Shown in pieces: positions 53,401 to 64,000 of a stretch of 64,000 nt of DNA. How positions within the stretch are numbered: position 1 is the first letter of the stretch; each line of letters opens with the position of its first letter. Made by a program: the position numbers and the translations under genes. The stretch lies in contig BSDZ01000005.1 in the NCBI GenBank assembly GCA_030268105.1, positions 1,488,001 through 1,552,000 on the forward strand, given 5' to 3'. Under the pieces are notes generated by a model that saw only the letters and a program-made list of their open reading frames with translations, was not told where the DNA came from and searched no databases. The stretch comes from Volvox africanus. Taxonomy: Eukaryota; Chlorophyta; Chlorophyceae; Chlamydomonadales; Volvocaceae.

Positions 53401-54061
53401 GCCGTTCAAAGACATGTACTCCATCCCACAAGCACACGCAACGCCCAAGGAAATACACAAGGAAACCCAAACGGTTAAACCTCACTGACCCACCAGTGCT
53501 GACTCCATCATCCAGCGGCCTTCCTGCCGCTGCGGTTGAAGTTCCAGTTGCAGTCGCAGTCCCAGCCATCACTGTAGTAGCTCCGTTGTTGCTACGATTT
53601 CGGTTCAGTGCAGCTGCGAGTGGGCCTTGCGTAACCTGGATCCCAGCGGATCTGCCGGGTAGTGTCTGCGACTGCGTGGCTAACGTCTGGCGCGACGATT
53701 GATGTAAGGGCTGTGGTGAATGCAGGGACGGTGGAGGCTGGGGTTGGGGTTGGACATTGGGCCGGTTCGTACCGGTCGGCTGCTGGCCCTGCTGTACGTG
53801 ATGATGCGTATGTGCGTGATTGTGATGATGTTGGTAATGGTGGTATTGCGTGGGTTGATGGTAATGGGTCTGCTGTCGGTTTGGCAGCGAATTGAATTGA
53901 GCTGAGGGCGGCATGTGCGCCGGCAGGTCCCGGGGCGTAACTGAGTCCGGTTGCTGAGCCACCTGTGAGAATAAGATGCGAGCAGTGCCTTGACTGCATG
54001 GGGTTGCGATGCTGGAAGCAGCTGTTGTCGAGGCCGGAGGCGGAGGCTGATGCCGTGGCAT
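47444..54061 (-). CDS. Gln/Ala/Pro-rich protein with polyproline and two WH2-like motifs
   Basis: Five exons, 54061-53494, 53177-52985, 52066-48869, 47826-47730 and 47629-47444, give 1413 residues in phase. Most of the protein is low complexity: His/Gln-rich near residues 70-120, Gln runs, Ala/Ser runs. A conserved-looking island is QRKQLAAYKMPSWMRREVQ (51060-51128), and a second is PPAWWQQ (about 50835-50860); both recur in the neighbouring paralog. The end of exon 3 has long proline runs, then GGMDAVFDAIRSGSFQLRSA and GGMDAIFGAIRSGAFHLRS, which match the WH2 actin-monomer-binding pattern (helix, IRxG, LR). After them come a basic/helical Ala/Gln-rich region (KQLAADAAKAAGSRAQ) and a short acidic tail (SGSDDEGN) ending in GGWLRDDI. 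The order recalls WASP-type nucleation promoters, an inference. Intron 3 holds a copy of the 0.9-kb repeat. Confidence 0.8.
47845..47912. repeat. GGGGGAGGTG-type minisatellite
   Basis: Seven or so GGGAGGTG units lie in intron 4/3 sequence next to the end of the 0.9-kb repeat copy. Confidence 0.8.
47916..48541 (-). mobile_element. 5'-truncated copy of the 0.9-kb dispersed repeat
   Basis: On the minus strand it matches about 33913-34570 and lacks the first 240 bp. It lies in the intron between exons 3 and 4 of the WH2-type gene, in gene orientation. One open frame is longer here than in the hydrolase-intron copy. Confidence 0.85.
52307..52691 (+). repeat. Paralogous intron repeat, copy 1
   Basis: About 385 bp match 61328-61683, from GCGCCTCATCCCCTCGGCTC through CAGGTCGCAGAATGTGG to AGAGAACGG. 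They differ mainly in a GGGGA microsatellite. It lies in intron 2 of the WH2-type gene. Confidence 0.9.
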
Positions 54062-57000
54062 ATCCAACTGCCCAACGCGAGCAGAACTATCTTCGTGATA
54101 ATGTAGTGTTTAATACATAAACAAACGCTTTAGTTACTCAAATGCAGCGCGCCGTGCTCACTTGACGCCCTTTGGAGGACGACTGTCAAGGAAACTCAAA
54201 ACTTTGAAGAGGCATCACGACAAGGCATCATTCTAACATTTTGACGAATAAGTGAGAGCTGAGAGATTTATATACAAAAAACTTATGTTCATTGCGTGAC
54301 CCGCTGCCGGCTGACCATTGGCACGGCTTGGGGGTTTGGTGATGCAAGTTTAAGCCTAGTATAAACCCAAATGGCAGATATACATGAATATGCAGGAATA
54401 TGTCGCGATTAGTAGAGCCATAGATTTTCTTCAAAAGATCAACTGAAGGCAAGACCGTTTCCCGAACTATTGTAACATTCCACAATTTAATGCATTTTCC
54501 TCAAAAAGATATAATAAACTTTGAGCCCGCTCAAGCAACGTTCTTGCATAGGTTGTAATGCTTATGCTGAACCGTGCGCCTTCGGGATCACGTGGCAACC
54601 AAACCCGCTTTTTTTAAGATGGCGAGGTGCTGCATACAGAAATAGGTAATGGTGGCTAAACTAACAAGATCGGAAGCGTTGGGCCCACACTATTTGCAGC
54701 TCCCGTTGCGTGTGCTGGACAGCGTATGAGGGACGTCTATGCGAACTTCAAGAGGACAACCATTACCTTTACTGATTTAATTTCACATACACATCGCAAC
54801 ACCGTCCACGCTAGCGTGTGCTGCGTGCACGTGCTTCGCGTTCTGGCCAAAGACTGCCCGTCACATATTCTGCAATACTAACAACCGTTCCTCCCACCAC
54901 GAGCACAACATTTAGCAAGATAATTCCACAGCTCCGCGCTGGTGTCATGTCGCTCCTTACATTAAGCACCTACCACCTGATACGTTCTACACAGCCTGCC
55001 AGCCTGCGTGCCTGAAACCTCTGCTTTATGCTCTCATTTACGCCGTTTCGCTACTTCTTAACACAAGAAATCGAATTCGGTTGTATGCTAGCTCAACGAA
55101 ACAGAAGCACAAGGTAATGAACCCCCTGCGATCCTCTTGCGATGTCCAGAACCGATGCACGCCTCTGATTGCATCGCAATAGCGGCAGAGGTTGACGAGT
55201 TCTGAATTTATTCATCTATGAAGTGATGATCCATCGGACCCGCCAGCGCTCTCTCCTGGGACCTTCCGGAAGCATACCCAAAAACCCAAATCAACGAAAC
55301 AAAGAAACACCCCGTCTACTACGGATTTAAGTTCAACGTTGTTGTTCCAGGCATGTAGACTTTGCTCGTCCAGGTATATGGGCAACATTGTGTTTTATCA
55401 CATATATATGACTTTGTATCATCCGGACAGGTCAGGGTCAACAGCATCGGCACACACAACCTAGGGCGCTTCCTTTCCTGGATTTCCAGAAGAGAGCGCT
55501 CAGTTCGACCAATGTACTCTATCGTTAAACCGCAAGGTGTACTGTGCGCGTGGCCGCAACGCACCCCGATTCCGCCTCCTTTCAACATGACAACCTGCTA
55601 CCCCTGCTGCATGCTGGCCTCATCACTGCCACCGCTTCCTCCATCACCTTCATCATGACCACGAGCTCATGACCATGACCTCATCACTACGACCTCATCG
55701 GATCATCGTCGCACGGCCCCAACCCTATCTTAGTCACCATCTGAGCTGATCGTCACCCAGACACCCCCCCCTTCTCCAATCACATGCCATCAGATGTCAT
55801 GAGGCAGCAGGGCTGTATAGTGCAGCGGGTTTGGGAATTGGTACAGCAGACGCCTGGGTAAGGGCCTGGGGGCTGGGGGCTGGTGAAGACACTACTGATG
55901 CGGCAGAGGAGGATTGTTCAGGGCTGTTGTCATCGGCCACAGTGTCAGGGTCAGCGGCAACTAGTGATATTGTTATTGGTTATGGTGGTAATGGCGGTGG
56001 TGGTCAGCATTCTCAACTCCCAAATCACTGTCCTCCAAGTACACGGCGATGTCGGTCAGGCCTTCCCTTAACCACTCGCCACTCCAACACCGAGCATTGC
56101 TGCCTCATGAAGTGCCTTCATCCGCCGGCCCGTCGGATGCGGGACCTGCGTCAGCCTATTCATTTGAGAGGTTGGCGTCAGACAGCGTGTAAATGACGCC
56201 ACTGGCATCTGCTGACCCACGGGTCTGTGGGCGGTTGACGGGTTCGGCGACAGGGGATGACCCGTGGGCCGGAGGTCCAGCTTCAGACGCCATCTCGTCG
56301 ACGTGGACGCGTCGTTGACATCGGACGGCAGGAAATCGCTGCTTGCACAGGCAGTCGGCACCGGCATTTCAACACCGTTGGTGCTGCTGCTTCAGCCGCC
56401 ACCTTCGCCGCGGCCTTTCTCACCATTCTCCCGATGATCTTCGAGCTAATCCATGCCTGCCTCCCCACAATGCCTTCCACTGCTAGAACTGATAATACCG
56501 CTTGACATGCAATCATCAACGCCAAGACCATTCATGGCTTCCATGCAGCTGCCGGGCTCCTCCTCTCCTCCGTCTTCATCTCCATCTCCTCCTTTCCGTT
56601 CTCCTCTGCCTCAACCTTCATTTCCACATGGCCTCTTGGCATGGGCGCTGCAGCCCCTCCTCCTCCTGTTGCCCCCCATCCCCTCCGCCTCCTTCCTACA
56701 TCGCTCCGTCGCCTCTCTGCCCCGACCCATCACTGTAATAGGCCCCCGCCTCCCGCAGCTCTGCACTTCCTCTCTTCACCACAGCCATCATCATCGTTGC
56801 CCCTTCACTGCTTTCCCCTCCCTTAGCTTCTATCTGGCGACCTCCCTCCTCCCGCGTCCTCCTCTCCCTCCCTGGGCCCACCCTCCCCCGGCCCATCCAC
56901 GTTAGCACCTCCTGAACCCTCCACTCGGTCGTCTTCATCTCTCCTGCCCACCTGCCCATCCTGGTGCACCTGTCCCCATGTCGACTCCTCGCATGTCGGT

Positions 57001-57323
57001 AGCCAGTTAGGGTCTCGTAAACGCCCAATGGTTGTTACACACACACCCGTCGTCTCTACAGTACGTCATGGCTGCCGTACCACTGGGATCTTCGGAACTG
57101 TCATTTTTCCAGCTGCACCCCTCAGCCGCTGTAACGGCGGCTGCTTCAGTAGCAACCAGTGGCTCCGGAGCTAGCGAAAGGCTGTCACCGGTAGCAGTGG
57201 CGACAGTGATATTGGTGGTGCAGATATCGATATTGCCTGCCGAGATGCCTCCTGTGTGACCCTCCACCTCCACCTCCACCTCCACCACCACCTCCACCTC
57301 CACCGCCTTCCCCTTCACATCTG
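54062..57323. other. Region between the two paralogous minus-strand genes
   Basis: It should contain the promoter of the WH2-type gene and the 3' untranslated region of the upstream paralog. Minus-strand frames at about 56370-57030 are rich in Glu, Lys, Ala and Arg and might be further exons of the paralog or a small gene, but I found no convincing splice chain. An 89-codon frame at 55319-55588 (-) has several Cys residues and no known motif. A CCTCCA run lies at 57259-57303. Confidence 0.4.
57035..57039 (-). promoter_or_regulatory. Likely polyadenylation signal (TGTAA) of the distal paralog
   Basis: Minus-strand TGTAA lies about 285 bases after the stop codon at 57324. It supports the gene ending there. 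Confidence 0.4.
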
Positions 57324-60300
57324 TTAAATCTCCACCGACTGCTCCTCAGCGTCCTTCTCCGCCTCCGCCTCTCTCACAAACCGCTGGAGTTGGTCAAGCT
57401 CCAGCGCCGCCATCCCTGCCGCCGCAACCGCTTCTTTGACAAAACCATCAAACCGTCCGTCACGCTTTGCCGCCGACTCAGCCGCCGAAACCACCGCTGT
57501 TACCTCCCTTTCCTCCGTAATAGACATGTCCACCTGCACTTTGTCAGGCAGTACGGGGCCATCATCGCTAATGGCCGGGGCCGCCGAGGTAGGTGCCGGC
57601 GGCTCAGCAGCCGACGCAATATCACCGCCCATATCCTCCTCCTCCGCCTCATCATCATCACCACCACCACCACCACCATCATCATCATCAGAAACAGCAG
57701 CACCACAGAAGTGTTCATCCTCCAGAGTTGCACCTCGCAATTGTGACTGTGGCTGCTGCACCGGTGTGCCCCCTTGCTTCGGATCCTTTTCTTCCTGCTG
57801 CTGCTGCTGCTCCCCGGGTCCCGAAGCAGGCGCCTCGCTGAGCTGCTGTCCATGCCTTCGCCCCTGTCCCTGTCCCTGTCCCAGCTGCTGCTGCTGCTGC
57901 TGCTCCAGAAGCGCATGCTCCGAAGCCACCGGTAGCTGCTGCACTGGTAGCAGCACCTGCTGTGAGATAAGCTTCGGCGGCGGTGGGGCAATGCACTGGC
58001 CCTCGTCCGACGTCGGGCCGGCGTCGTTCTCCTGACTTACACAGTCCACGGAGCTCCGGGATGTATCACCGCCGCTGTTACTGCAGCTCCCGCTGCCGCC
58101 GCCGCCGCCGCGGGCCTCAACACTGCTGCTTTCAACGCTGCCTCTGCAGCTACCCCCACCGCCGCCACGGCCACCGCTGCTCCGGGAGCTTTTAGCTTTC
58201 CCATTTGAACGGCTGCCCTTGGATTGGGGACAGAGGGTCTGCCACCAGGGTACGGCAGTCGGCTCCGGGACCCCGGGGTTGTACGATCTAGTTTCACCAT
58301 CGCCACGCATTGGTCTAAAACAGCTACTGTTGCCACCATTCGGTGACACCGATGCTGTGAGAGGCAGCGGCGCCAACTGCTCCTGGGGGGATACCGCGTC
58401 ATCGTTTCCGTACGGCGGTCCGGCAGCTGGTTGGCTGGCGTCGGGCGTGGGCAGCCGCGCATCTGCCTCCGTCGCAGCAAGACCCTCGGCTGTATCTGAT
58501 TTAGCCTCCACCTCTGCCTCTGCCTCCGCCATCACCGCCAGAGCCTCCGTCACCTCCGTCGTCGCCCCCTCTTCCGCCAACGTCAGCAGATCCGTCTCCC
58601 TTGCCGTTTCCGACTCAGAGCCGCCCGCGATTGCTACTACTGTCATTTGACCGCCGGCCGTTACATTTGCGATTCCCTTTGCCGTTTCCGACAGTGCTCT
58701 CTCATTCTCCGCTGCCTTAGCCTCCGAGTCAATCACCAGGATCATGGTGGTTAACGCTGCCTCCGCCTCCGCCTCCGTGGCCGTCAGCCCTTCCACTTCC
58801 GTCTCCACTACCCCCTTCTCGTCAGCCGGCACTTCTGCTTCTAATTCTGAAGCCGCCACGAGCTCCTGCACCTGACCTTCCGCTCCCACTTCCACCTCTG
58901 CTGCCGTCGCCACCGCCGCAGTCGCCGCCCCAACCTCATCTTCCTGATTAGCTGTCCCCTTCACCTCCTCTGGCGCCACTACCGCCGCCACTGCAACCCT
59001 CTCTGCTTTCCCAGCGCCCTCAACCGCCGCTGCCCGCGACCCGTCTGCCGCTTTCCCTACCAACAGTACAGGTTCTCCTGAAGCTGCTTCCATTGCTTTG
59101 TCCTCTGGATCTGATCCCAATGCCTTTGCCCAATCCAAGCGCCGGGCTGCGCAAACGGGTGCACATGAGGTTGAATCCTGCTGCCTCTCGGGCGGCGGAG
59201 GAGGATCATGGCCCCATCGTGGCGCCGATGATACATATGCCTGCGAGCGCCTGTCCTGGACGACCATGGCCTCGTGATCCAGCACTGGCGACGGGCAAGC
59301 CTCCGGTGGCACAAGGTTCCCCTCCTCCTCTTCGTCCTCCCCCTCCTCGCCCTCCACCACCGTCCCAAACGTTACCCGCATCGAGTGACGCGCGTCGCTC
59401 TTGAAGCGGTGGCTGCGGCTTCGGAGCCATCCCGCGGCCGCGCTTTCACTGCCGCTGGCGCCGACTCCAGGGGGAGGACCACCATCATGGCCCGCAGCTG
59501 CTGCGGCAGCGGTAGCGGTGGCGGCGGCGCCGTCGCTGGTGTCCGCCGCCAACCGCTGCTGCACTACCTTCCGCATCCAAGCTGGCATTTTCATAGCCGA
59601 CAGCAGTTGCCTCCGCTGCGGCGGTGGAGGGGCCGCCGCCGTCAAGGCCCCTGAAGGATGCAGCGTAACAAAAGAGGTTTGCTGGGCTTGAGCTACGGGC
59701 CCAGCACTCTCTAGTCCGGCTTCCCTGACCTGCTGCTGGTGCTGGTATGACTGCTGGTGCTGCTGCGGTGCCTGCCCCTCTACTCCCACCTGCCCCACCG
59801 CGTCGTGCTCCTCCTCCTGCTGGTGCTGCAAAATCAGCTGCTGACGCTGCTGCAGGAATTGTTTAGCCTGGTACTCGCATGTTTGCCGCAAGCGCTCGTG
59901 GCGGCGTTGGTAACGGGGCCACAGGGCGGAAGGCGCTTCATGGGCTGTGGGTTGGTCATGATTGACGAAGCGCTGCTGGGGCTGAGGCAGCGATTGCTGC
60001 TGGGACTGTTGCTGCTGCTGCGATGGTGGCGGAGGTGGTGGTGGTGGTGGATGGCGTACCTGTTCCTGCTGCTGGGACTGTTGCTGGTTCAGATACTGTG
60101 AACGCTCTTGATGTCGTTGCTGTTGTGTGATTGGCGGATGTTGCTGGGGAAGGGGCCGCGGTTGTCCTAGGCCCTGCTGCTGCTGCTGGATTACATTGGC
60201 ATCAAACGTCTGCATGCGCTGCAGCCCCGGTCCCTGTTGCTCCTGCGATAGCGGCGATGGAACCTCCTGTTGCTGCTGCTGTTGCTGAGCTAGATGTTGA

Positions 60301-62904
60301 TGTTGTTGTTGCGCGAAGGAGCCTTCACTGCTCCAGGACGGGAAGAAAGTGACGGAGGTGGTGGCCGAATTGGCGGCTGTGGGATCGCACGCCGGCGGCC
60401 TTGCAGCCGCAGTCGCCGCCTCTCCAGGACCCACCATTGATGCAGCAATTACCGCCATGGGGGCGTTAAGTACGGCATCTTGATGCATCGATGCGCCGCC
60501 AGCACCAGCACCAGCACCAGTTCCAGCACCACCGCCACCGCCACCTACGCTGCAATTGCTATTGCTGCAGTGGGCAAACCTTGATAGAGGCAATGGCTCC
60601 GCTGAGGTTCTCCGTAAAGGCGGCGGACAGTTGGCGTTCATGCTCATAGGTGCTATAGCCATCGGCACAGCCAGACCGTTGTCTGCGCCGCCTCCGACGC
60701 GGCTGTTGCTGCTGCCGCCGCTGGTGCATGATCCCATGGAGCTAAGCGGCGCTTGCAAGGGCATGGAACCTAAGCCACAGTTGACTTTCGCAGCTGCTGC
60801 TTTGTGATTGTCATCGCTGACCAAGCCTCCGAAAGCGATGGCCTGCTGGTTGGGCCGTGGACCAGGAGGTCCGAAGGGGTGGCAACACGGGGTGGGACGT
60901 GCAGTGGTGGCGGCGCTGGACGGTACAGCCGCTGCTGCCGCCGCCGCCGCCGATGCAGCAGCAGCAGAAGCAGCAGCGGCGGCTGCGGGCGTGAATTGTA
61001 TTGCAGAGGACTCCAGCGGTGGTCTACAGACGACGCAAGTATTATCATCATTATCATTATTAAATTGTTAACAGTTATTTTATTGCGTTGATTTTTGTTG
61101 TTGTTGGTGGTGGTGGTGATGTTATTGAAACTGACACTTCTGAATTTGCCTTAGTCCGCAGCCACTGCCAGGGAGCCAGGGGAGGCATCCGACGTGGCTC
61201 TTTAGGAGGTAACGCCACAAGGGCCTCATATGGTGCGGGTCCCAATCTACGGGCAACCCCACAGAACCGATTGGCTTAGCAAACAATACCCCGTGCTCTG
61301 GCGCGTCGACCCTCCATCTTATCGTGCGCGCCTCATCCCCTCGGCTCCTTTGACAGCCTCTTCTCCCCCCTCTGTGTCCCTTCAGCACCATACCCTCCCT
61401 CCGCTGCTCCCCTCATGTCTCACCTGGCTCTGCGGTTGTTCATCAGATTGGCCTGACGGGTGCGCGGTCGCGAGGGAGAGCGGAGAGGCGGGGAACGGGG
61501 GGAGAGGGGACAATGAGGGAGGGGGACAGGGTTTAGAGGGCAGGTCGCAGAATGTGGCGAATTGTGAACGCGTAAGGGCGGGGGGTTGGGGTTGAAAGCG
61601 AGGGCGGATGGGCGAAGGTGATGCAGATGTCTGATGGCTTATTTGTGTCAAGACCCGCAAACAGGCTCTTCACTAGAGAACGGTTCTGATTTAAGGTTCT
61701 CGTGCGCTTCACCGGTGGGCGCCCCTCACCCCGGCATCATCACACCACTGACAACTCATACGCACCGAACGTCCCTGACCTGACCTGCAGCGGAGCAAAC
61801 TGTAATCCAGCGCGCGGCGGAGTGAGTGGGATAAGGTTTGGGGGACCTGCAGGCAGTGTGGACGCAGACGTCAGTGATGGCGGCGGCGGCTGTTCTGCTG
61901 CTAGCCCTGGAGCCGTTGGCAACGCCGCCGCCGTCACCGCAGTCTCTGAACGCCGAGGAGACTTCATCTGTCGGTCGCCGCTGCCGCCACGGGCAGCACC
62001 AGACAAAAGGTGACCTGTGTATGACCATGCGATTAATAAAGTGAAGAATGATGTAATCGAGATTGAACATATAATGGAAGATGCATTCAAGGGAAATTTT
62101 AAGGGGGATGGGATGTACCGATCTTCCAAATGGGAGTGACGGAGAGGGAGAGGGAGAGGGAGAGGGAGAGGGAGAGGGAGAGGGAGAGGGAGAGGGAGAG
62201 GGAGAGGGAGAGGGAGAGGGAGAGGGAGAGGGAGAGGGAGAGGGAGAGGGAGAGGGAGAGAGGCAGTGGTTGCACAAAGGGATATCAAACCCGGTAATTT
62301 CCAATCCGCTCAGCAGCTCCCATTTACCTGGGACGGATCCCGCTGGAGCTTGGATGCCACGGCTCCTGAATAACCCCGCAGTTAGTGGGCCCAGGCAATG
62401 AGGATTGATGGATGCTCTCGATAGCGCAGCGTATTGCGGGCATGGAGACTCCAGGCGCTGCGCTTGAGCTTGCGATGGCTGCAGGGCTTGTGTCAGGGCG
62501 ATGAGCGGCTGTCGATCTACAAGTCCCTGGACCGTGCTGTTGGGGATTACTTCTACTTCTGCTGCTGAGTCTGAGTCTTTTGTGCTGACCATAATTCGCA
62601 TGCGTTGAGCGTGCAGGGACTGCTGTGATGAACAAGGGGGTTGTTGCTGCTGTGGCAAGATGGGTTGCTGACACGTCGGCTGTATGAGCACCTGTTGCGA
62701 TGGATGCAAATGCGGATTAGGCTCAGAGTTGGGGTCTGGATTCGCCGCGGGCGGGGAGCTGTTCAGTTGGCGCGATAGCTCCTCATGCTGTGAAGAATTG
62801 GGGGCCGCAGGGACCCTGGGCTCCTTTAAATTTATTGTTTGTTGTTTCATTGCTAAGAATGCGGCAATAGCGTCCCGCTCAGCTGCTGCTGTTGGAGGCA
62901 ACAT
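57324..62904 (-). CDS. Gln/Ala/Glu-rich protein, paralog of the WH2-type gene but without its tail
   Basis: Three exons, 62904-62328, 62014-61780 and 61023-57324, give 1503 residues in phase. I recognise no catalytic domain. It begins MLPPTAAAERDAIAAF, then Gln/Pro-rich sequence, a long Ala/Ser run, Gln/His-rich segments, QRRQLLSAMKMPAWMRKVVQ (59548-59620), a Glu/Ala-rich helical stretch of about 200 residues, AVPWWQT (about 58225-58245), Ser/Gly-rich sequence, more Gln, an Asp/Glu run and a charged helical C-terminus (LDQLQRFVREAEAEKDAEEQ). Intron 1 is phase 1 and intron 2 is phase 2, as in the neighbour. Intron 2 carries the same 0.36-kb repeat, and the exon borders align (FAPLQ with FSPLQ, SSAIQF with ETAMQY). 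So this pair arose by tandem duplication. No WH2 motif or polyproline tail is present. Function is unknown; the composition suggests a scaffold or regulatory protein. Confidence 0.78.
61328..61683 (+). repeat. Paralogous intron repeat, copy 2
   Basis: It is the counterpart of 52307-52691, located in intron 2 of the distal paralog. Its equal intron position shows that it was carried along by the gene duplication. Confidence 0.9.
62143..62262. repeat. (GGGAGA)n hexanucleotide array
   Basis: About 20 units lie in intron 1 of the distal paralog. Both strands stay open through it (Glu-Gly and Ser-Pro repeats), so a read-through frame at 61756-62904 is an artefact. Confidence 0.95.
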
Positions 62905-64000
62905 CTTAGCGATACGCGATATCCTTCAAATAAGCTTCTCGAGTCACGAGAAAAGCAATTCTGACAATATCCAATGGGTAATTGCGCTGAATTTAGCTAT
63001 CATTTTATGTAATAGTTATAGTCCAGTGATGGAACGAAGGACTCGGTGTTCAGGTTGACAACAGTTTGATTGCAAGCAACTCCATAACATATGGAATATG
63101 GAGTACAAATGTCTGGCATGTAGAGGAGTACATACTTTAAAACTCCTGCTAAGTAATACTCATAGCAGAAAAACTCATAAGCCACACTCTCGCCAGCTGC
63201 TGTGTTGTACTGGCACTTAAATTTTGAGTTCTGGCCACTATACCGGCAAACAATACCCTCACTGAAAGCAACTATCTACGTCTCCATTTAGCTTTGTTTC
63301 GAACTGTGGATCAGATGCCTTAACAATCCTGAATTCAGACTCCCCGGCGTTGTCCACATCCCTTGTCGACAGTTCCACCAGCTGCTGGGACCGCAGCCTA
63401 AGCTCCACGCTCCGCCGCTTCTCCGTCTATTCGGCCACAGGACGTCGCCTGTGAGCCTAACACAGCAGACATGTAGCGGTTCTGACATACTTGCCGGCCC
63501 TTTGGGCTTCACTATGACGGAGGGTCTACCGAAGCCCGGAATACCATAGGAAAGTTGCACATAATACTACGTTCCATTATCGTATATGCTTTGATCTTTC
63601 CCAATTACCTCCTGGATAACCCCGCACGGTGCGGGCGTGGGACTGATAAGTGATGAAAAGTGATACACATTTTGAAGCTGTAAAGAGCACGGGGAGATGT
63701 GAACCGTACGAACACATCACACAAATGCACGCATTGGGGCCTCATCACCGAATGAAAAGTAGGGAAGACCGGCCTGAACTCCACCTAAATGCAGAGGATT
63801 ACCCGGTTTCACGGATTGTGACGCTGATTGTGACGGCCTGCTGATTACTGTGACACGGTGACAAGGGTTTGTGGGCCGGGACCAGCCGCCCCTGGATCTT
63901 CGTCGTCCTAGTTAGTCCCATGGGTCGTTCGCCATCCAAATAATGAACGCAATAGGAGACAATGCATTATAGGTGATCCATCCGTGATCAACCCTAGCCA
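62905..64000. other. Upstream region of the distal paralog, to the window edge
   Basis: It should hold the promoter of the minus-strand gene starting at 62904. A 90-codon frame at 63288-63560 (-) is unrecognised. No repeat or RNA gene is visible. Confidence 0.4.

Noticed and set aside
55319..55588. 89-codon Cys-containing minus-strand frame
   Set aside because: No recognised motif, no homologous copy in the window and no splice or promoter support.
56370..57030. Extra 3' exons of the distal paralog or a separate small gene
   Set aside because: The Glu/Lys/Ala-rich frames are suggestive, but no donor-acceptor chain in phase was found, and a TGTAA signal already follows the stop at 57324.
61756..62904. 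382-codon single frame through the Ser-Pro repeat
   Set aside because: It reads through intron 1 of the distal paralog and the GGGAGA array. The spliced model joins in phase and matches the paralog's intron phase.

Overview
The window reads as nuclear DNA of a green alga, most likely a volvocine chlorophyte (Volvox, Gonium or a relative). The reasons are many short introns with GT-AG ends, coding exons rich in Ala, Gln, Gly and Pro codons, likely TGTAA polyadenylation signals, long simple-sequence arrays, and protein families typical of algae and plants. The species is an inference; no marker gene is present. I rebuilt the spliced genes by hand, requiring splice sites and reading phase to agree across every junction.

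Layout: (1) 164-3567 (+), the 3' part of a TRIP4/ASC-1-type zinc-finger coactivator gene, cut by the left edge. (2) 5789-7642 (+), a four-exon AlkB-family Fe(II)/2-oxoglutarate dioxygenase with all catalytic residues. (3) 9377-9459 (-), a tRNA gene with a tiny intron, probably tRNA-Ile(UAU). (4) 10582-13239 (+), an 885-codon single-exon gene for a low-complexity protein with a duplicated C-terminal motif. (5) 16783-26858 (-), an 18-exon gene for an Ala-rich protein with PPR-like helical repeats. (6) 29249-38552 (+), a 13-exon membrane-anchored alpha/beta hydrolase. (7) 38553-47443, a gene-poor block with a long hairpin, a decayed Ty3/gypsy element and a fragment of bacterial DNA (transposase and elongation factor G). 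(8) 47444-54061 (-) and 57324-62904 (-), two adjacent paralogous genes for Gln/Ala/Pro-rich proteins. They share intron phases, an intron-borne repeat and two short Trp motifs. The first ends in polyproline, two WH2-like motifs and a charged tail, which suggests an actin-binding role.

The most notable observations are the bacterial EF-G/transposase fragment, which has an alga-type repeat at its internal junction; the tandem paralog pair with the unexplained KMPxWMR motif; the WH2-like tail; and several repeat families (about 0.9 kb, 96 bp, 88 bp, a MITE and a 120-bp-arm hairpin) that sit mostly in introns. There is no operon structure: each gene is its own transcription unit, and neighbours are divergent, convergent or head-to-tail without visible functional coupling.
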